Source of the DNA: Thermus parvatiensis
Lineage (GTDB): Bacteria; Deinococcota; Deinococci; Deinococcales; Thermaceae
DNA length: 64,000 bases
Reading direction: 5' to 3'
Assembly (NCBI RefSeq): GCF_001535545.1
Contig: NZ_CP014141.1
Coordinates: forward strand, 1,302,001-1,366,000
The position numbers were made by a program, and so were the translations under genes. The notes beneath the pieces were generated by a model, which was given only the letters and a program-made list of their open reading frames with translations, ran no database searches and was not told the origin of the DNA. Each line of letters starts with the position of its first letter. Positions within the stretch are counted from its first letter, which is position 1. Shown here piece by piece: positions 17,137-26,319 of the stretch.

Positions 17137-19344
17137 ATGAACCGGAAAAACCTCACCAGCCTGTTCCTGCTCGGCGTGTTTCTTCTCGCCCTCCTCTTCG
17201 TATGGAAGCCCTGGGCCCCCGAGGAGCCCAAGGTCCGCCTGGGCCTGGACCTGAAGGGGGGTCTGAGGATCGTCCTCGAGGCCGACGTGGAGAACCCCAC
17301 CCTGGACGACCTGGAGAAGGCCAGGACCGTCCTGGAAAACCGGATCAACGCCCTCGGCGTGGCCGAGCCCCTCATCCAGATCCAGGGGCAGAAGCGCATC
17401 GTGGTGGAGCTCCCCGGCCTCTCCCAGGCCGACCAGGACCGCGCCCTCAAGCTCATCGGGCAGAGGGCGGTCCTGGAGTTCCGCATCGTCAAAGAAGGGG
17501 CCACGGGCACCACCGTGGCCCAGATCAACCAGGCCCTCCGGGAAAACCCCAGGCTCAACCGGGAGGAGCTGGAAAAGGACCTCATCAAGCCGGAGGACCT
17601 CGGCCCGCCCCTCCTCACCGGGGCAGACCTGGCCGACGCCCGGGCGGTCTTTGACCAGTTCGGCCGCCCCCAGGTCTCCCTCACCTTCACCCCGGAAGGG
17701 GCGAAGAAGTTTGAGGAGGTCACCCGGCAGAACATCGGCAAGCGGCTCGCCATCGTCTTGGACGGCAAGGTCTACACCGCCCCCGTGATCCGCCAGGCCA
17801 TCACCGGAGGCCAGGCGGTCATCGAGGGGCTTTCCAGCGTGGAGGAGGCGAGCGAGATCGCCCTCGTCCTGCGCTCGGGCTCCCTGCCGGTCCCCCTCAA
17901 GGTGGCGGAGATCCGGGCCATCGGCCCCACCCTGGGCCAAGACGCCATCCAGGCGGGGATCCGCTCCGCCCTCATCGGCACCCTGGCCATCTTCCTCCTC
18001 ATCTTCGCCTACTACGGCCCCCACCTGGGGCTCGTGGCCTCCTTGGGCCTCATCTACACCTCAGCCCTCATCCTGGGCCTCCTCTCGGGCCTCGGGGCCA
18101 CCCTCACCCTCCCCGGCATCGCCGGCCTCGTCCTCACCCTAGGGGCGGCGGTGGACGGGAACGTCCTCTCCTTTGAGCGCATCAAGGAGGAGCTCCGGGC
18201 AGGAAAGAAGTTCCGCCAGGCCATCCTCGAGGGCTTCCGCCATTCCACCCTCACCATCATGGACGTGAACATCGCCCACCTCCTGGCGGCGGCGGCCCTC
18301 TACCAGTACGCCACGGGGCCGGTGCGGGGCTTCGCCGTGATCCTGGCCATCGGCGTGGTGGCCAGCGTCTTCTCCAACCTCGTCTTTAGCCGCCACCTCC
18401 TGGAGCGGCTGGCCGACCGGGGCGAGATCCGCCCCCCCATGTGGCTTGTGGACCCGCGGTTCAACTTCATGGGCCCCGCCCGCTACATCACCGTGGCCAG
18501 CCTCCTCCTCGCCGCCCTGGCGGCGGGCGTGGCCCTCACCAAGGGCTTCAACTACTCCATTGACTTCACCGGGGGGACGGCCTACACCCTGCGCACCGAA
18601 CCCGAGGCGGGGGTGGACACCCTGAGGCGCTTCCTGGAGGAAAAAGGCTTCCCCGCCAAGGAGGCGGTGATCACCCAGGTCCAGGCCCCCACGGCGGCCT
18701 ACCGGGAGTTTCTGGTGAAGCTCCCGCCCCTTTCCGACGAGAGGCGGCTTGAGCTGGAAAGGCTTTTCGCCTCCGAGCTCAAGGCCACGGTCCTGGCCTC
18801 GGAAACCGTGGGGCCGGCCATCGGGGAGGAGCTGAGGCGCAACGCGGTGATGGCGGTCCTGGTGGGGCTTGGCCTCATTCTCCTCTACGTGGCCTTCCGT
18901 TTTGACTGGACCTTCGGCGTGGCCAGCATCCTGGCCGTGGCCCACGATGTGGCCATCGTGGCGGGGATGTACAGCCTTTTGGGCCTGGAGTTCTCCATCT
19001 CCACCATCGCCGCCCTCCTCACCATCGTGGGGTACTCCATCAACGACTCCATCGTGGTCTCGGACCGCATCCGGGAAAACCAAAAGCTCCTACGGCACCT
19101 GCCCTACGCCGAGCTCGTCAACCGCTCCATCAACCAGACCCTCTCCCGCACGGTGATGACGAGCCTCACCACCCTCCTCCCCATCCTTGCCCTCCTCTTC
19201 CTGGGAGGGAGTGTCCTCAGGGACTTCGCCCTGGCCATCTTCGTGGGCATCTTCGTGGGGACTTACAGCTCCATCTACGTGGTGAGCGCCTTGGTGGTGG
19301 CCTGGAAGAACCGCGGGAAGGCCCAAGAGGCCAAGAAGGCCTAG
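17137..19344 (+). CDS. secDF: Protein translocase subunit SecDF (fused)
   Basis: 735-residue fusion of SecD and SecF, the proton-driven factor that pulls preproteins out through SecYEG. TM1 (about 5-22) is followed by the periplasmic P1 domain, with GLDLKGGLRIVLE near 30 and LENRINALGV. The SecD membrane block includes GATLTLPGIAGLVLTLGAAV, then DGNVLSFERIKEE. A second half starts near 450 with a short periplasmic domain containing FTGGTAYTLR. The SecF block has YSINDSIVVSDRIRENQ. Fusion and length match the Thermus protein of known structure. Its stop overlaps the convergent STAND gene by four bases. Confidence 0.97.
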   Translation: MNRKNLTSLFLLGVFLLALLFVWKPWAPEEPKVRLGLDLKGGLRIVLEADVENPTLDDLEKARTVLENRINALGVAEPLIQIQGQKRIVVELPGLSQADQDRALKLIGQRAVLEFRIVKEGATGTTVAQINQALRENPRLNREELEKDLIKPEDLGPPLLTGADLADARAVFDQFGRPQVSLTFTPEGAKKFEEVTRQNIGKRLAIVLDGKVYTAPVIRQAITGGQAVIEGLSSVEEASEIALVLRSGSLPVPLKVAEIRAIGPTLGQDAIQAGIRSALIGTLAIFLLIFAYYGPHLGLVASLGLIYTSALILGLLSGLGATLTLPGIAGLVLTLGAAVDGNVLSFERIKEELRAGKKFRQAILEGFRHSTLTIMDVNIAHLLAAAALYQYATGPVRGFAVILAIGVVASVFSNLVFSRHLLERLADRGEIRPPMWLVDPRFNFMGPARYITVASLLLAALAAGVALTKGFNYSIDFTGGTAYTLRTEPEAGVDTLRRFLEEKGFPAKEAVITQVQAPTAAYREFLVKLPPLSDERRLELERLFASELKATVLASETVGPAIGEELRRNAVMAVLVGLGLILLYVAFRFDWTFGVASILAVAHDVAIVAGMYSLLGLEFSISTIAALLTIVGYSINDSIVVSDRIRENQKLLRHLPYAELVNRSINQTLSRTVMTSLTTLLPILALLFLGGSVLRDFALAIFVGIFVGTYSSIYVVSALVVAWKNRGKAQEAKKA

Positions 19345-20405
19345 TCCCCTTCCAGCTCCGCCTCCGCCACAAGGCGGAGGCGGAGCCCTTTTTCGTAGAG
19401 CGCCGTCCCCCGGAGGCGGCCCAAAGCCGACTCGTCCAGGGGGTCAAGCCGCAGGGCCAAAAGCCAGTCCTCGGGGCGAGGGCTTTGCAGGAGGCCCCGC
19501 CGCCGCTCCTCCAGGTAGGCCCGGGCGGCCTCGTCCAGGACGGGGTGGTCCAGCCCCCGGGAGGGGAGAGGGTGGAAGCCGATGCGCCCCTCCCGCCTCT
19601 CCAGAAGCAGGTCCTCGGCGTAAGGGAGGAGGAAGGCCCCTTCTTCCTCGTCCACCTCCCCGAGGAGGGCGAGCCGGGAGGCCCGGTCCAGGACCTCCTT
19701 GGGCAGGGCCTGCCCCAGGTAGGCGAGAAGCCCCTCGGCGCTCTCCAGGGCGAGCTCGGGCCTCAGGCCCTTGCGCATGGCGAGGAGGACAAGCCTAAGC
19801 CCCAAGGGCCAGCCCCGGACGAGGCTTAAGGCCCTTTCCACCTCAAAGGCGGGGAGCTCCGGGGCCAGGGCCTTGGCCAGCTGGCAGGCCTCCTCGGGGT
19901 CAAAGGCGAGCTCCCGCTCGGAAAACACGGTGAGGAAGGCAAAGGGGGCCGCCTTCCGGGAGAGGACGAGGAGGCGGAGGCCCGGGAGGCGGAGGAGGCC
20001 CTGGAGGACCCGGACCACCCCCGGGCTTTCCGCCCGATGGGCCTCGTCCAGGACCAGGTAGTGGGCCCCCAGGGGGACGAGGGCCTCGAGGAGGGCCTCC
20101 AGGGCCTTGGGCCAGGCCCCGGCCTCCAAAAGGGCCCTCACTGGGACAAGCTCCGCCCGGTTCTCGTAGGCGGCGAGGAGGTGCCAGAGGAAGACCGCCG
20201 GGTCCTTGGCCTCCTCGGCAAGGGAGACGTAGACGGCGGGAAGCTCCGCGGCGAGGCTCGTCTTGCCGTACCCCGCCCCCGCGGCCAAGACCACCCCAGG
20301 GCTTTTGCCGAAGGCCTCCTCCAAAAGGCGCAAGGGGCGGATGCGCAAGACCTCCCGGGCGGTGCGGGGCGGGTAGAGCCGGGACGGGGGAACGGGGTAG
20401 GGCAT
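19341..20405 (-). CDS. MalT-like STAND ATPase lacking a DNA-binding domain
   Basis: 354 residues from ATG 20405, with a GATAAT box 7 bases upstream. It aligns in order with the ATPase part of MalT-type regulators: PPSRLYPPR at the start, Walker A GAGYGKTSL, Walker B HYLVLDEAHR, then LRLLVLSRKAAP, ELAFDPEEA, RGWPLGLRL and IGFHPLPSR. MalT proteins continue with a TPR-like region and a LuxR helix-turn-helix, which are absent here. It may be a truncated regulator or a stand-alone switch ATPase. It is divergent from a gene carrying a MalG-type permease tail. Confidence 0.75.
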   Translation of the reverse strand: MPYPVPPSRLYPPRTAREVLRIRPLRLLEEAFGKSPGVVLAAGAGYGKTSLAAELPAVYVSLAEEAKDPAVFLWHLLAAYENRAELVPVRALLEAGAWPKALEALLEALVPLGAHYLVLDEAHRAESPGVVRVLQGLLRLPGLRLLVLSRKAAPFAFLTVFSERELAFDPEEACQLAKALAPELPAFEVERALSLVRGWPLGLRLVLLAMRKGLRPELALESAEGLLAYLGQALPKEVLDRASRLALLGEVDEEEGAFLLPYAEDLLLERREGRIGFHPLPSRGLDHPVLDEAARAYLEERRRGLLQSPRPEDWLLALRLDPLDESALGRLRGTALYEKGLRLRLVAEAELEGD

Positions 20406-20412
20406 CCCCTCC

Positions 20413-20476
20413 ATTATCCCCCAGGGCACAGGACCGCCTCCCGTGTAACGGACGTGTAACGCCCTTCCCCTACCCT
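20413..20476. promoter_or_regulatory. Divergent leaderless promoters with 11-bp-spaced direct repeats
   Basis: GATAAT on the minus strand (20418-20413) lies 7 bases before the STAND gene. TACCCT on the plus strand (20471-20476) lies 8 bases before the ketosynthase gene. Between them, CGTGTAAC occurs at 20442-20449 and again at 20453-20460, an exact direct repeat with an 11-bp period. It sits where the -35 of the plus promoter should be, and no good -35 is seen, so an activator site is likely. Confidence 0.6.
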
Positions 20477-20484
20477 GAGGGCAG

Positions 20485-21567
20485 ATGTACCTGAGAAGCC
20501 TTGGGGTCTACCTGCCCAAAGGGCGCATGGACGCAGAGGAGATCGCCCGGCGTTCGGGCCTGCCGCCGGAGGTGGTGCGGGAAAAGCTCGGCCTCCTGGA
20601 AAAGCCCGTTCCCGGCCCCGAAGACCACCCGGCGGAGATGGCCGCCTGGGCTGCGAAGGAGGCCTTGGCGAAGGCGGGGCTACCCGGGGAGGCGGTGGAC
20701 TGGGTGATCTCCATCGTGGAGGAGTACAAGGACTACCCCGTCTGGGCCACCGCCCCCTACCTGGCCCTAAAGGTGGGGGCCTCCCGGGCCAAGGGGCTGG
20801 ACTTGAACCAGAAGTGCGCTTCCCTCATCGGGGCCCTTGAGGTGGCCCGGGGCCTCTTCGCCACCCGCAAGGAGGTGGAGGTGGTCCTGGTGGCGGGAGG
20901 CTACCGCAACGGCGACCTCGTGGACTACCAAGACCCCCACACCCGCTTCCTCTACGACCTGGCCGCAGGGGGAGCCGCGGCGGTCCTCACCCGGGAAGGG
21001 CCGGGCCTGAAGCTTTTGGGCCTCGCCCACCGCATGGACCCCAGGCTGGCCCTCGCCGTCAAGGTCCCCGTGGGGGGGACCCGGGCTCCCCTCACCCCGG
21101 AAAATCTGGCGGAGTACCGGCTCCGGGTGGAGGACCCCGAGGAGATGAAGCGCAGGCTGGACGCCACCTCCATCCCGAGCTTCCTCGGGGTGATCCGGGA
21201 GGCCCTGGGGGAAGCGGGGTACACGGAGGCCGACCTGGACTACCTCGCCCTCCTCCACATGAAGCGCTCCGCCCACCGGGCGGTGCTCGCGGGGCTCGGC
21301 CTCTCCGAGGAGCGGTCCATCTACCTGGAGCGCTTCGGCCACCTGGGGCAGCTGGACCCCCTCCTCTCCCTGAGGCTCGCCCGGGAGAAGGGGCTTCTCA
21401 AGGAGGGGAGCCTCGTGGCCCTGGCCCAGCTCGCCGGAGGGGAGGCGGTGAAGTGGAACCTGCCCATGGCCGGGGCCATCCTGGCAGCCCTCCCCACCCT
21501 CCTCGTCTACATCCTCCTCGGCCGCTACTTCCTCCGGGGCCTCCTCGCGGGCTCGGTAAAGGGGTAG
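20485..21567 (+). CDS. KAS III/HMG-CoA-synthase-like ketosynthase fused to a MalG-like permease tail
   Basis: 360 residues. The first ~315 follow the thiolase-like fold of KAS III-type enzymes: [20 protein letters not shown], the likely nucleophile Cys in [17 protein letters not shown] near residue 112, [14 protein letters not shown], and the His region [20 protein letters not shown]. Instead of the usual family ending, the last ~42 residues contain [20 protein letters not shown] and end [10 protein letters not shown], the hallmark C-terminus of MalG-type sugar ABC permeases, with one transmembrane helix. The fusion is in frame. Catalysis of the first part and the fate of the tail are unknown. 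Confidence 0.75.
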   Translation: MYLRSLGVYLPKGRMDAEEIARRSGLPPEVVREKLGLLEKPVPGPEDHPAEMAAWAAKEALAKAGLPGEAVDWVISIVEEYKDYPVWATAPYLALKVGASRAKGLDLNQKCASLIGALEVARGLFATRKEVEVVLVAGGYRNGDLVDYQDPHTRFLYDLAAGGAAAVLTREGPGLKLLGLAHRMDPRLALAVKVPVGGTRAPLTPENLAEYRLRVEDPEEMKRRLDATSIPSFLGVIREALGEAGYTEADLDYLALLHMKRSAHRAVLAGLGLSEERSIYLERFGHLGQLDPLLSLRLAREKGLLKEGSLVALAQLAGGEAVKWNLPMAGAILAALPTLLVYILLGRYFLRGLLAGSVKG

Positions 21568-21598
21568 GGTCTTCACCCTTTTCACGCCCGCCCCCCCC

Positions 21599-21604
21599 TA
21601 AAAT
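21599..21604 (+). promoter_or_regulatory. -10 box before the ExbB-like gene
   Basis: TAAAAT lies 9 bases before ATG 21614. A poly-C stretch just upstream and a GGCGGG/CCCGCC pair flank it; no convincing -35 is visible. Confidence 0.45.
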
Positions 21605-21613
21605 GGCGGGACC

Positions 21614-21964
21614 ATGAGCGGGGCCGAGCTCATCCGGGCAGCGGGACCTGTTTTCTGGATTCTGTTCGCCCTCTCTGTCTACACCCTCTACCTGGTCCTC
21701 GTGGGCCTTTTCCGCAGAAAGGCCACGGCGAGGACCCTGGACCGGCTGGGGGACCTGGCCCAGTTTGCCCCTCTCCTCGGGCTTTTCGGCACCAGCCTGG
21801 GCATGATCCGGGCCTTCCTGGCCCTCGGCCAGGGGGGCAATCCGGAGCTTCTGGCCCAGGGCATCGCCGAGGCCCTCACCAACACCGGGATGGGCCTTTT
21901 CGTGGCCGTGGTGGCCTACGGGGGGCGGGTGCTCCTTGGGGCCATGGAAGGGGGGGAGGAGTGA
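21614..21964 (+). CDS. Short MotA/TolQ/ExbB-family proton channel protein
   Basis: 116 residues, about half the length of typical ExbB/TolQ. TM1 is at about 12-32 (VFWILFALSVYTLYLVLVGL). The conserved family core follows: LAQFAPLLGLFGTSLGMIRAF, then GIAEALTNTGMGLFVAVVAYGG, which correspond to the last two helices and the GxxGT pattern. It should form the pentameric stator that uses the proton gradient with the ExbD partner. The stop overlaps the next gene (GTGA), which encodes that partner. Confidence 0.82.
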   Translation: MSGAELIRAAGPVFWILFALSVYTLYLVLVGLFRRKATARTLDRLGDLAQFAPLLGLFGTSLGMIRAFLALGQGGNPELLAQGIAEALTNTGMGLFVAVVAYGGRVLLGAMEGGEE

Positions 21965-23565
21965 GCCGCCGGCCCCTGGTCCTGAACCTCATCCCCCTCA
22001 TTGACTTCTTCCTCCTCCTCGCCCTTTTCGCCCTCCTCCTCGCCCGCTGGCCCGAGGCCCTACCCCAGCGGGCCCTCTCCGTGGACCTTCCCCGGGCGGA
22101 GGGGAGGCAGGGAAGCGGAGGGGTGCTTTTGGAGCTGGACCGGGAAGGACGCCTCGCCCTGAACGGGAAGCCCGTGGCCCTAAAGGACCTGGCCCAGGCC
22201 CTGAGCCCCCTCCTCCAGGAGGGGACGGCGGTCCGCCTCGAGGCGGACCGGGAGGTGCCCCACGGCACGGTGGTGGCCGTGCTGGAGGCGGTGCGCCGCG
22301 CGGGGGGGAGAAGGTTGAGGTGGGCGTCCGGCCTTGAGCGGAGGGCCTTCCTCCTCGCCCTCTTGGTTCACGGCCTCCTCCTCCTGGGGGTGGTGCGCTA
22401 CAAACCCGCCCTCCCCCTCCCGAGCTACACGGTGCGCCTCGCACCCGTGCCCGTGAAGACGGAGGCCGAAGAGGCCAGGCCCCAGGCCCCCAAACCCCCT
22501 CTTGAGACCAGATCCGCCGAAGCCCCAAGGCCCGAAATACCCCCGCCCCGGCCTGCCCCAAGGGAGCAGGCCACCCCCCAACCCCGGGTGAACCCCACGC
22601 CCCCCCGGGGCCTGGAGCGCGCCCCCATCCCCTCCGGGGGTGAGGAGCGCCTCCTCCCCTCTCCTTCCCCCGCTCCCAAAGCCCAAGCCGAGGCCCTCCC
22701 CGCCCCAAGCCGGGAAGAAGCCTCCCTGGCCCAGGAGGCCGCCCCGCCCCAGGAAGCCCCCGCCCTAGGCCGGGAGGCCGGCCCCGCCGAGCCCGTGGCC
22801 CGGGGCACGGGGGACCTCGAGGCCGCCCGCCCGGCCCAGGAGGCCTTCGCCGCCCCCGCCCCCGAGGCCCAGGCCCCCACGGCGGAGGAGGCGGGAGCCT
22901 CTTCCTGGGGCCAAGCGGCCACCCCCGCCCCGGCGGAGGCCTTGGCGCCTACGCCTTCCGCCCCGACCCCTGCGAAAGCGGAGGCCCTGGCCCTTTCTTC
23001 CTCCGGCGGAGGGCTTGCGGCGGAGAAGGCCCCGCCCGCGCCCGGCACCCCGAACCCGCTTCCCCTCCCGGCCCAGGCCCCCGGGGCCCTGCCGGAGGGA
23101 AGGATGGGCCCCGCCCGGGAGGCCGCCCTCCCCCCCTCCCGCCCGGCGGGGGAGCTAGGCCGGGAAGGCCTCCTCCCCCCGGGCGGGGTCCAAGGGGGGA
23201 GGGACCGGGGGCGGTGCGCCGTGGTGGTGGACGCCACCCCCTTCCCCCTGGACCCCAACCCCAACCCCCAGGTCCTCACCCCCGAGGGGAGGCGGGTCTG
23301 GCCCCCGGCGGCCAAGGTGCAGGGGGTGCCCACCGAGGTGGTGGACCGGAGCGGCATCGCCCTCTTCTTCCCCCAGGGGGCCTTTGACCCTGGGCCCTAC
23401 GGGCGGGTCCTTTGGATCAAGGCCTTAGGCACCCGGACGCGGACGCCGGAAAGCCGGTTCCACGACCTCGTGGTGGTAAGCGCAGAGGACGCCGCCCGCA
23501 TCCAGGTGGCGGCGGAAAGCCTCTGCGAGATGGTCTTCCTGTACGCGAAAGGAGGTCAGCCGTGA
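21961..23565 (+). CDS. ExbD/TolR protein fused to a TonB/TolA-like second half
   Basis: 534 residues. Residues 1-120 are ExbD/TolR: NLIPLIDFFLLLALFALLL carries the proton-relay Asp15, followed by the periplasmic domain with LELDREGRLALNGKPV and VPHGTVVAVLEAVRRAG. A second transmembrane helix at about 127-145 (FLLALLVHGLLLLGVV) starts a TonB/TolA-like part with about 250 residues of Pro/Ala/Glu-rich periplasm-spanning sequence. A globular C-terminal domain (about 425-534) contains VVVDATPFPLDPNPNPQVL. Normally these are two proteins. It starts by overlap with the ExbB-like gene, so the three parts of a TonB-type motor are encoded by two genes. Confidence 0.8.
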   Translation: MSRRPLVLNLIPLIDFFLLLALFALLLARWPEALPQRALSVDLPRAEGRQGSGGVLLELDREGRLALNGKPVALKDLAQALSPLLQEGTAVRLEADREVPHGTVVAVLEAVRRAGGRRLRWASGLERRAFLLALLVHGLLLLGVVRYKPALPLPSYTVRLAPVPVKTEAEEARPQAPKPPLETRSAEAPRPEIPPPRPAPREQATPQPRVNPTPPRGLERAPIPSGGEERLLPSPSPAPKAQAEALPAPSREEASLAQEAAPPQEAPALGREAGPAEPVARGTGDLEAARPAQEAFAAPAPEAQAPTAEEAGASSWGQAATPAPAEALAPTPSAPTPAKAEALALSSSGGGLAAEKAPPAPGTPNPLPLPAQAPGALPEGRMGPAREAALPPSRPAGELGREGLLPPGGVQGGRDRGRCAVVVDATPFPLDPNPNPQVLTPEGRRVWPPAAKVQGVPTEVVDRSGIALFFPQGAFDPGPYGRVLWIKALGTRTRTPESRFHDLVVVSAEDAARIQVAAESLCEMVFLYAKGGQP

Positions 23566-24188
23566 GAAGAGGCCTAGCGGTTCTGCTTCCCTTCCTTCCT
23601 TTAGCCCTCGCCTGGCAGCCCGCCCTGGACCTGGAGCTCGCCCGGCAGGTGGTGGACGGGGCCTACAGCCGCATCCCCCCCTTGCCCACGGCGGTGGAGC
23701 ACTCCCCCCTGGAGGTCCGGGTCCTCCGGGGGGAGGGGTGCCTCCCCTTCCCCGGAAGCCGCCCCGTGTGGGCCCGGGTCGCTGGCCAGGCGGAGGTGGT
23801 GGAGATCCTGGCCGAGAGGGCCCGGAACGAGTTCCGGCGGGTCCAGGCGGAGGAGGTCCTCCCGGAGGCCAAGCGCCTCCTCCCCGACGGCCACCTCCGG
23901 GTCTACCTGCGCCTTTCGGGGCTCAAGCGCCTGGAGCACCGGGCCGCCTACACCCTGGGGGTGCGGCTCAAGACCCCGGAGGGGGAAAGCTACGTCCGGG
24001 CCTACCGGGCCACCTACCTGGACGACTGGCAGGAAAAGGAGGACGGGTACACGGGCACCCTGGTCTTCTACCTGGACCTCTCCGGAAAGCCCGTGGACCC
24101 GAAGGGCCCCCTGGAAGTGGTCTTCCTCACCGAGTCGGAGAAGGACTGCCTCTACGCCTTCACCGTGAACCTGGGGGCCTTCTACTGA
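23562..24188 (+). CDS. Secreted protein of unknown function in the ExbB/ExbD operon
   Basis: 208 residues from GTG 23562, which overlaps the previous stop (GTGA) and has AAAGGAGGT upstream. The N-terminus is a signal peptide (RRGLAVLLPFLPLALA-W). The mature part contains one pair of cysteines (GCLPF near 55 and KDCLYAF near 200) and a beta-rich region with RLSGLKRLEHRAAYTLGVRL and GYTGTLVFYLDLSG. No family is recognised. Coupling to the motor genes suggests a periplasmic or outer-membrane partner. Confidence 0.65.
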   Translation: MRRGLAVLLPFLPLALAWQPALDLELARQVVDGAYSRIPPLPTAVEHSPLEVRVLRGEGCLPFPGSRPVWARVAGQAEVVEILAERARNEFRRVQAEEVLPEAKRLLPDGHLRVYLRLSGLKRLEHRAAYTLGVRLKTPEGESYVRAYRATYLDDWQEKEDGYTGTLVFYLDLSGKPVDPKGPLEVVFLTESEKDCLYAFTVNLGAFY

Positions 24189-24214
24189 GTACCCCAAAAA
24201 GCCCTCACCGCCCC

Positions 24215-24240
24215 GGCCTGGGCACCGTTACGGAACCCGC

Positions 24241-24247
<7 letters not shown>
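24215..24247. terminator. Bidirectional hairpin between convergent genes
   Basis: GGCCTGGGC pairs with GCCTAGGCC (nine pairs, one G-T) between the envelope operon and thiD. It runs into the thiD stop codon and has no clear T-tract. Confidence 0.4.
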
Positions 24248-25013
<766 letters not shown>

Positions 25014-25017
<4 letters not shown>

Positions 25018-26315
25018 CCTTCCTCCAAGGGCTTCCCCCGGGTCTCCACCCCCACCCCCCAGGCGAAGACCCCAGCCAGGAGCAAAAGCCCTCCGTGGAG
25101 GGCCAAAACCCCGCCCGGGCCCAGGAGGGGGAGGAGGGCCCCGGTGGCGTAGGGGGCGAGGATCCCCCCCACCCGCCCCACCGCCGCCACCAGCCCGGCC
25201 CCGCTTCCCCTAAGCGCCGTGGGAAAAAGCTCTGGGGTGTAGGCGTAGACCGCCCCCCAGGCCCCCAGGTTGAAGAAGGAAAGGAGCGCCCCAAAGAGGA
25301 GCACCTCCAAAGGGGAAGCGGCCCGGGAAAGGAGCCAGGCGGACAAGGCGGAAAGAGCCAGAAACCCCACCAGCACGGGCCTTCTCCCCCATCTTTCCAC
25401 CAGGAAGGCCGCTGTGAGGTACCCCGGCACCTGGGCCAAGGTGATGAGGAGGACGTACTCCAAGGAGCGCACCAGGGTGTAGCCCTGGGCCACGAGGAGG
25501 GAAGGGAGCCAGATGAAGGCCCCGTAGTAGCCCGCGTTCAGGGCGAACCAGGCGAGGGCGAGGAAGAGGGTGCGCCGGAGGAGGGGCGGGCGGAAGAGGG
25601 CCCCGTAGGGGAGGGGGCGCGGGGCGGGCTCAGGGCGAGGCTCGGGAAGGGGCCCGGGAAAGGCCCGCTCCCAGGCGGCCACCAACGCCTCCGCCTCCGC
25701 CACCTGGCCCTGGGCCAGAAGCCAGCGGGGGGACTCGGGGAGGGAAAGCCTCAGGTAGGCGGCGTAAAGGGCGGGCAAGGCCCCCGCCAGGAAGGCCATC
25801 CGCCAGCCCAAGGAGGGGACCAGGAGGTAGCCCATAAGGGCAGCCAAAAGCCACCCCACCGCCCAGAAGGCCTCGAGGAGAACCACCATCCGCCCCCGGT
25901 GGGCCTTCGGGCTAAACTCCCCCATGAGGCTTGCCGCCACGGGAAGCTCCGCTCCCAGGCCAAGCCCCGTGAGGAAGCGGAAGAGGAAAACCCAGGAAAG
26001 GCTTGGGGCAAGGGCGGTGAGGAGGCTTCCTATGCCGGCCAGGAAGAGGCTATACCCCACCACCGCCTTCCGGCCGAACCGGTCGGCGAGCCGCCCCCCG
26101 AGGAGGGCCCCGAAGAGCATCCCCAGAAGCCCCACGCTCCCCAAAAGCCCCGCCCCCACCGGGTTCAGGCCGAAGTCCCGGGAAAGGGCGGGCAGGGTGA
26201 AGCTGATGAGCCCCACGTCCATGGCGTCCAGGGCCCAGCCAAGCCCGAGAAGCAGGAGGAGGCGGTAGTGGGGCCTTCCCAGGGGCAGGCGTTCCAGACG
26301 GGCGAGGGCGTCCAT
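25014..26315 (-). CDS. MFS transporter within the thiamine operon
   Basis: 433 residues with twelve predicted helices in two halves. MFS signatures are [17 protein letters not shown] between TM2 and TM3 and [20 protein letters not shown] in TM4. PESPRWLL after TM6 and [12 protein letters not shown] between TM8 and TM9 are typical of the sugar/aromatic-acid:proton symporter branch. Lying between thiC (4 bp) and thiD (overlap) under TPP-riboswitch control, it probably imports thiamine or an HMP or thiazole precursor. That substrate is inferred from position only. Confidence 0.88.
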
Positions 26316-26319
26316 GGCC

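Noticed and set aside
20442..20460. CarH/LitR-type operator
   Set aside because: The 11-bp period fits such operators, but two short repeats are not enough and no CarH-like gene is nearby.
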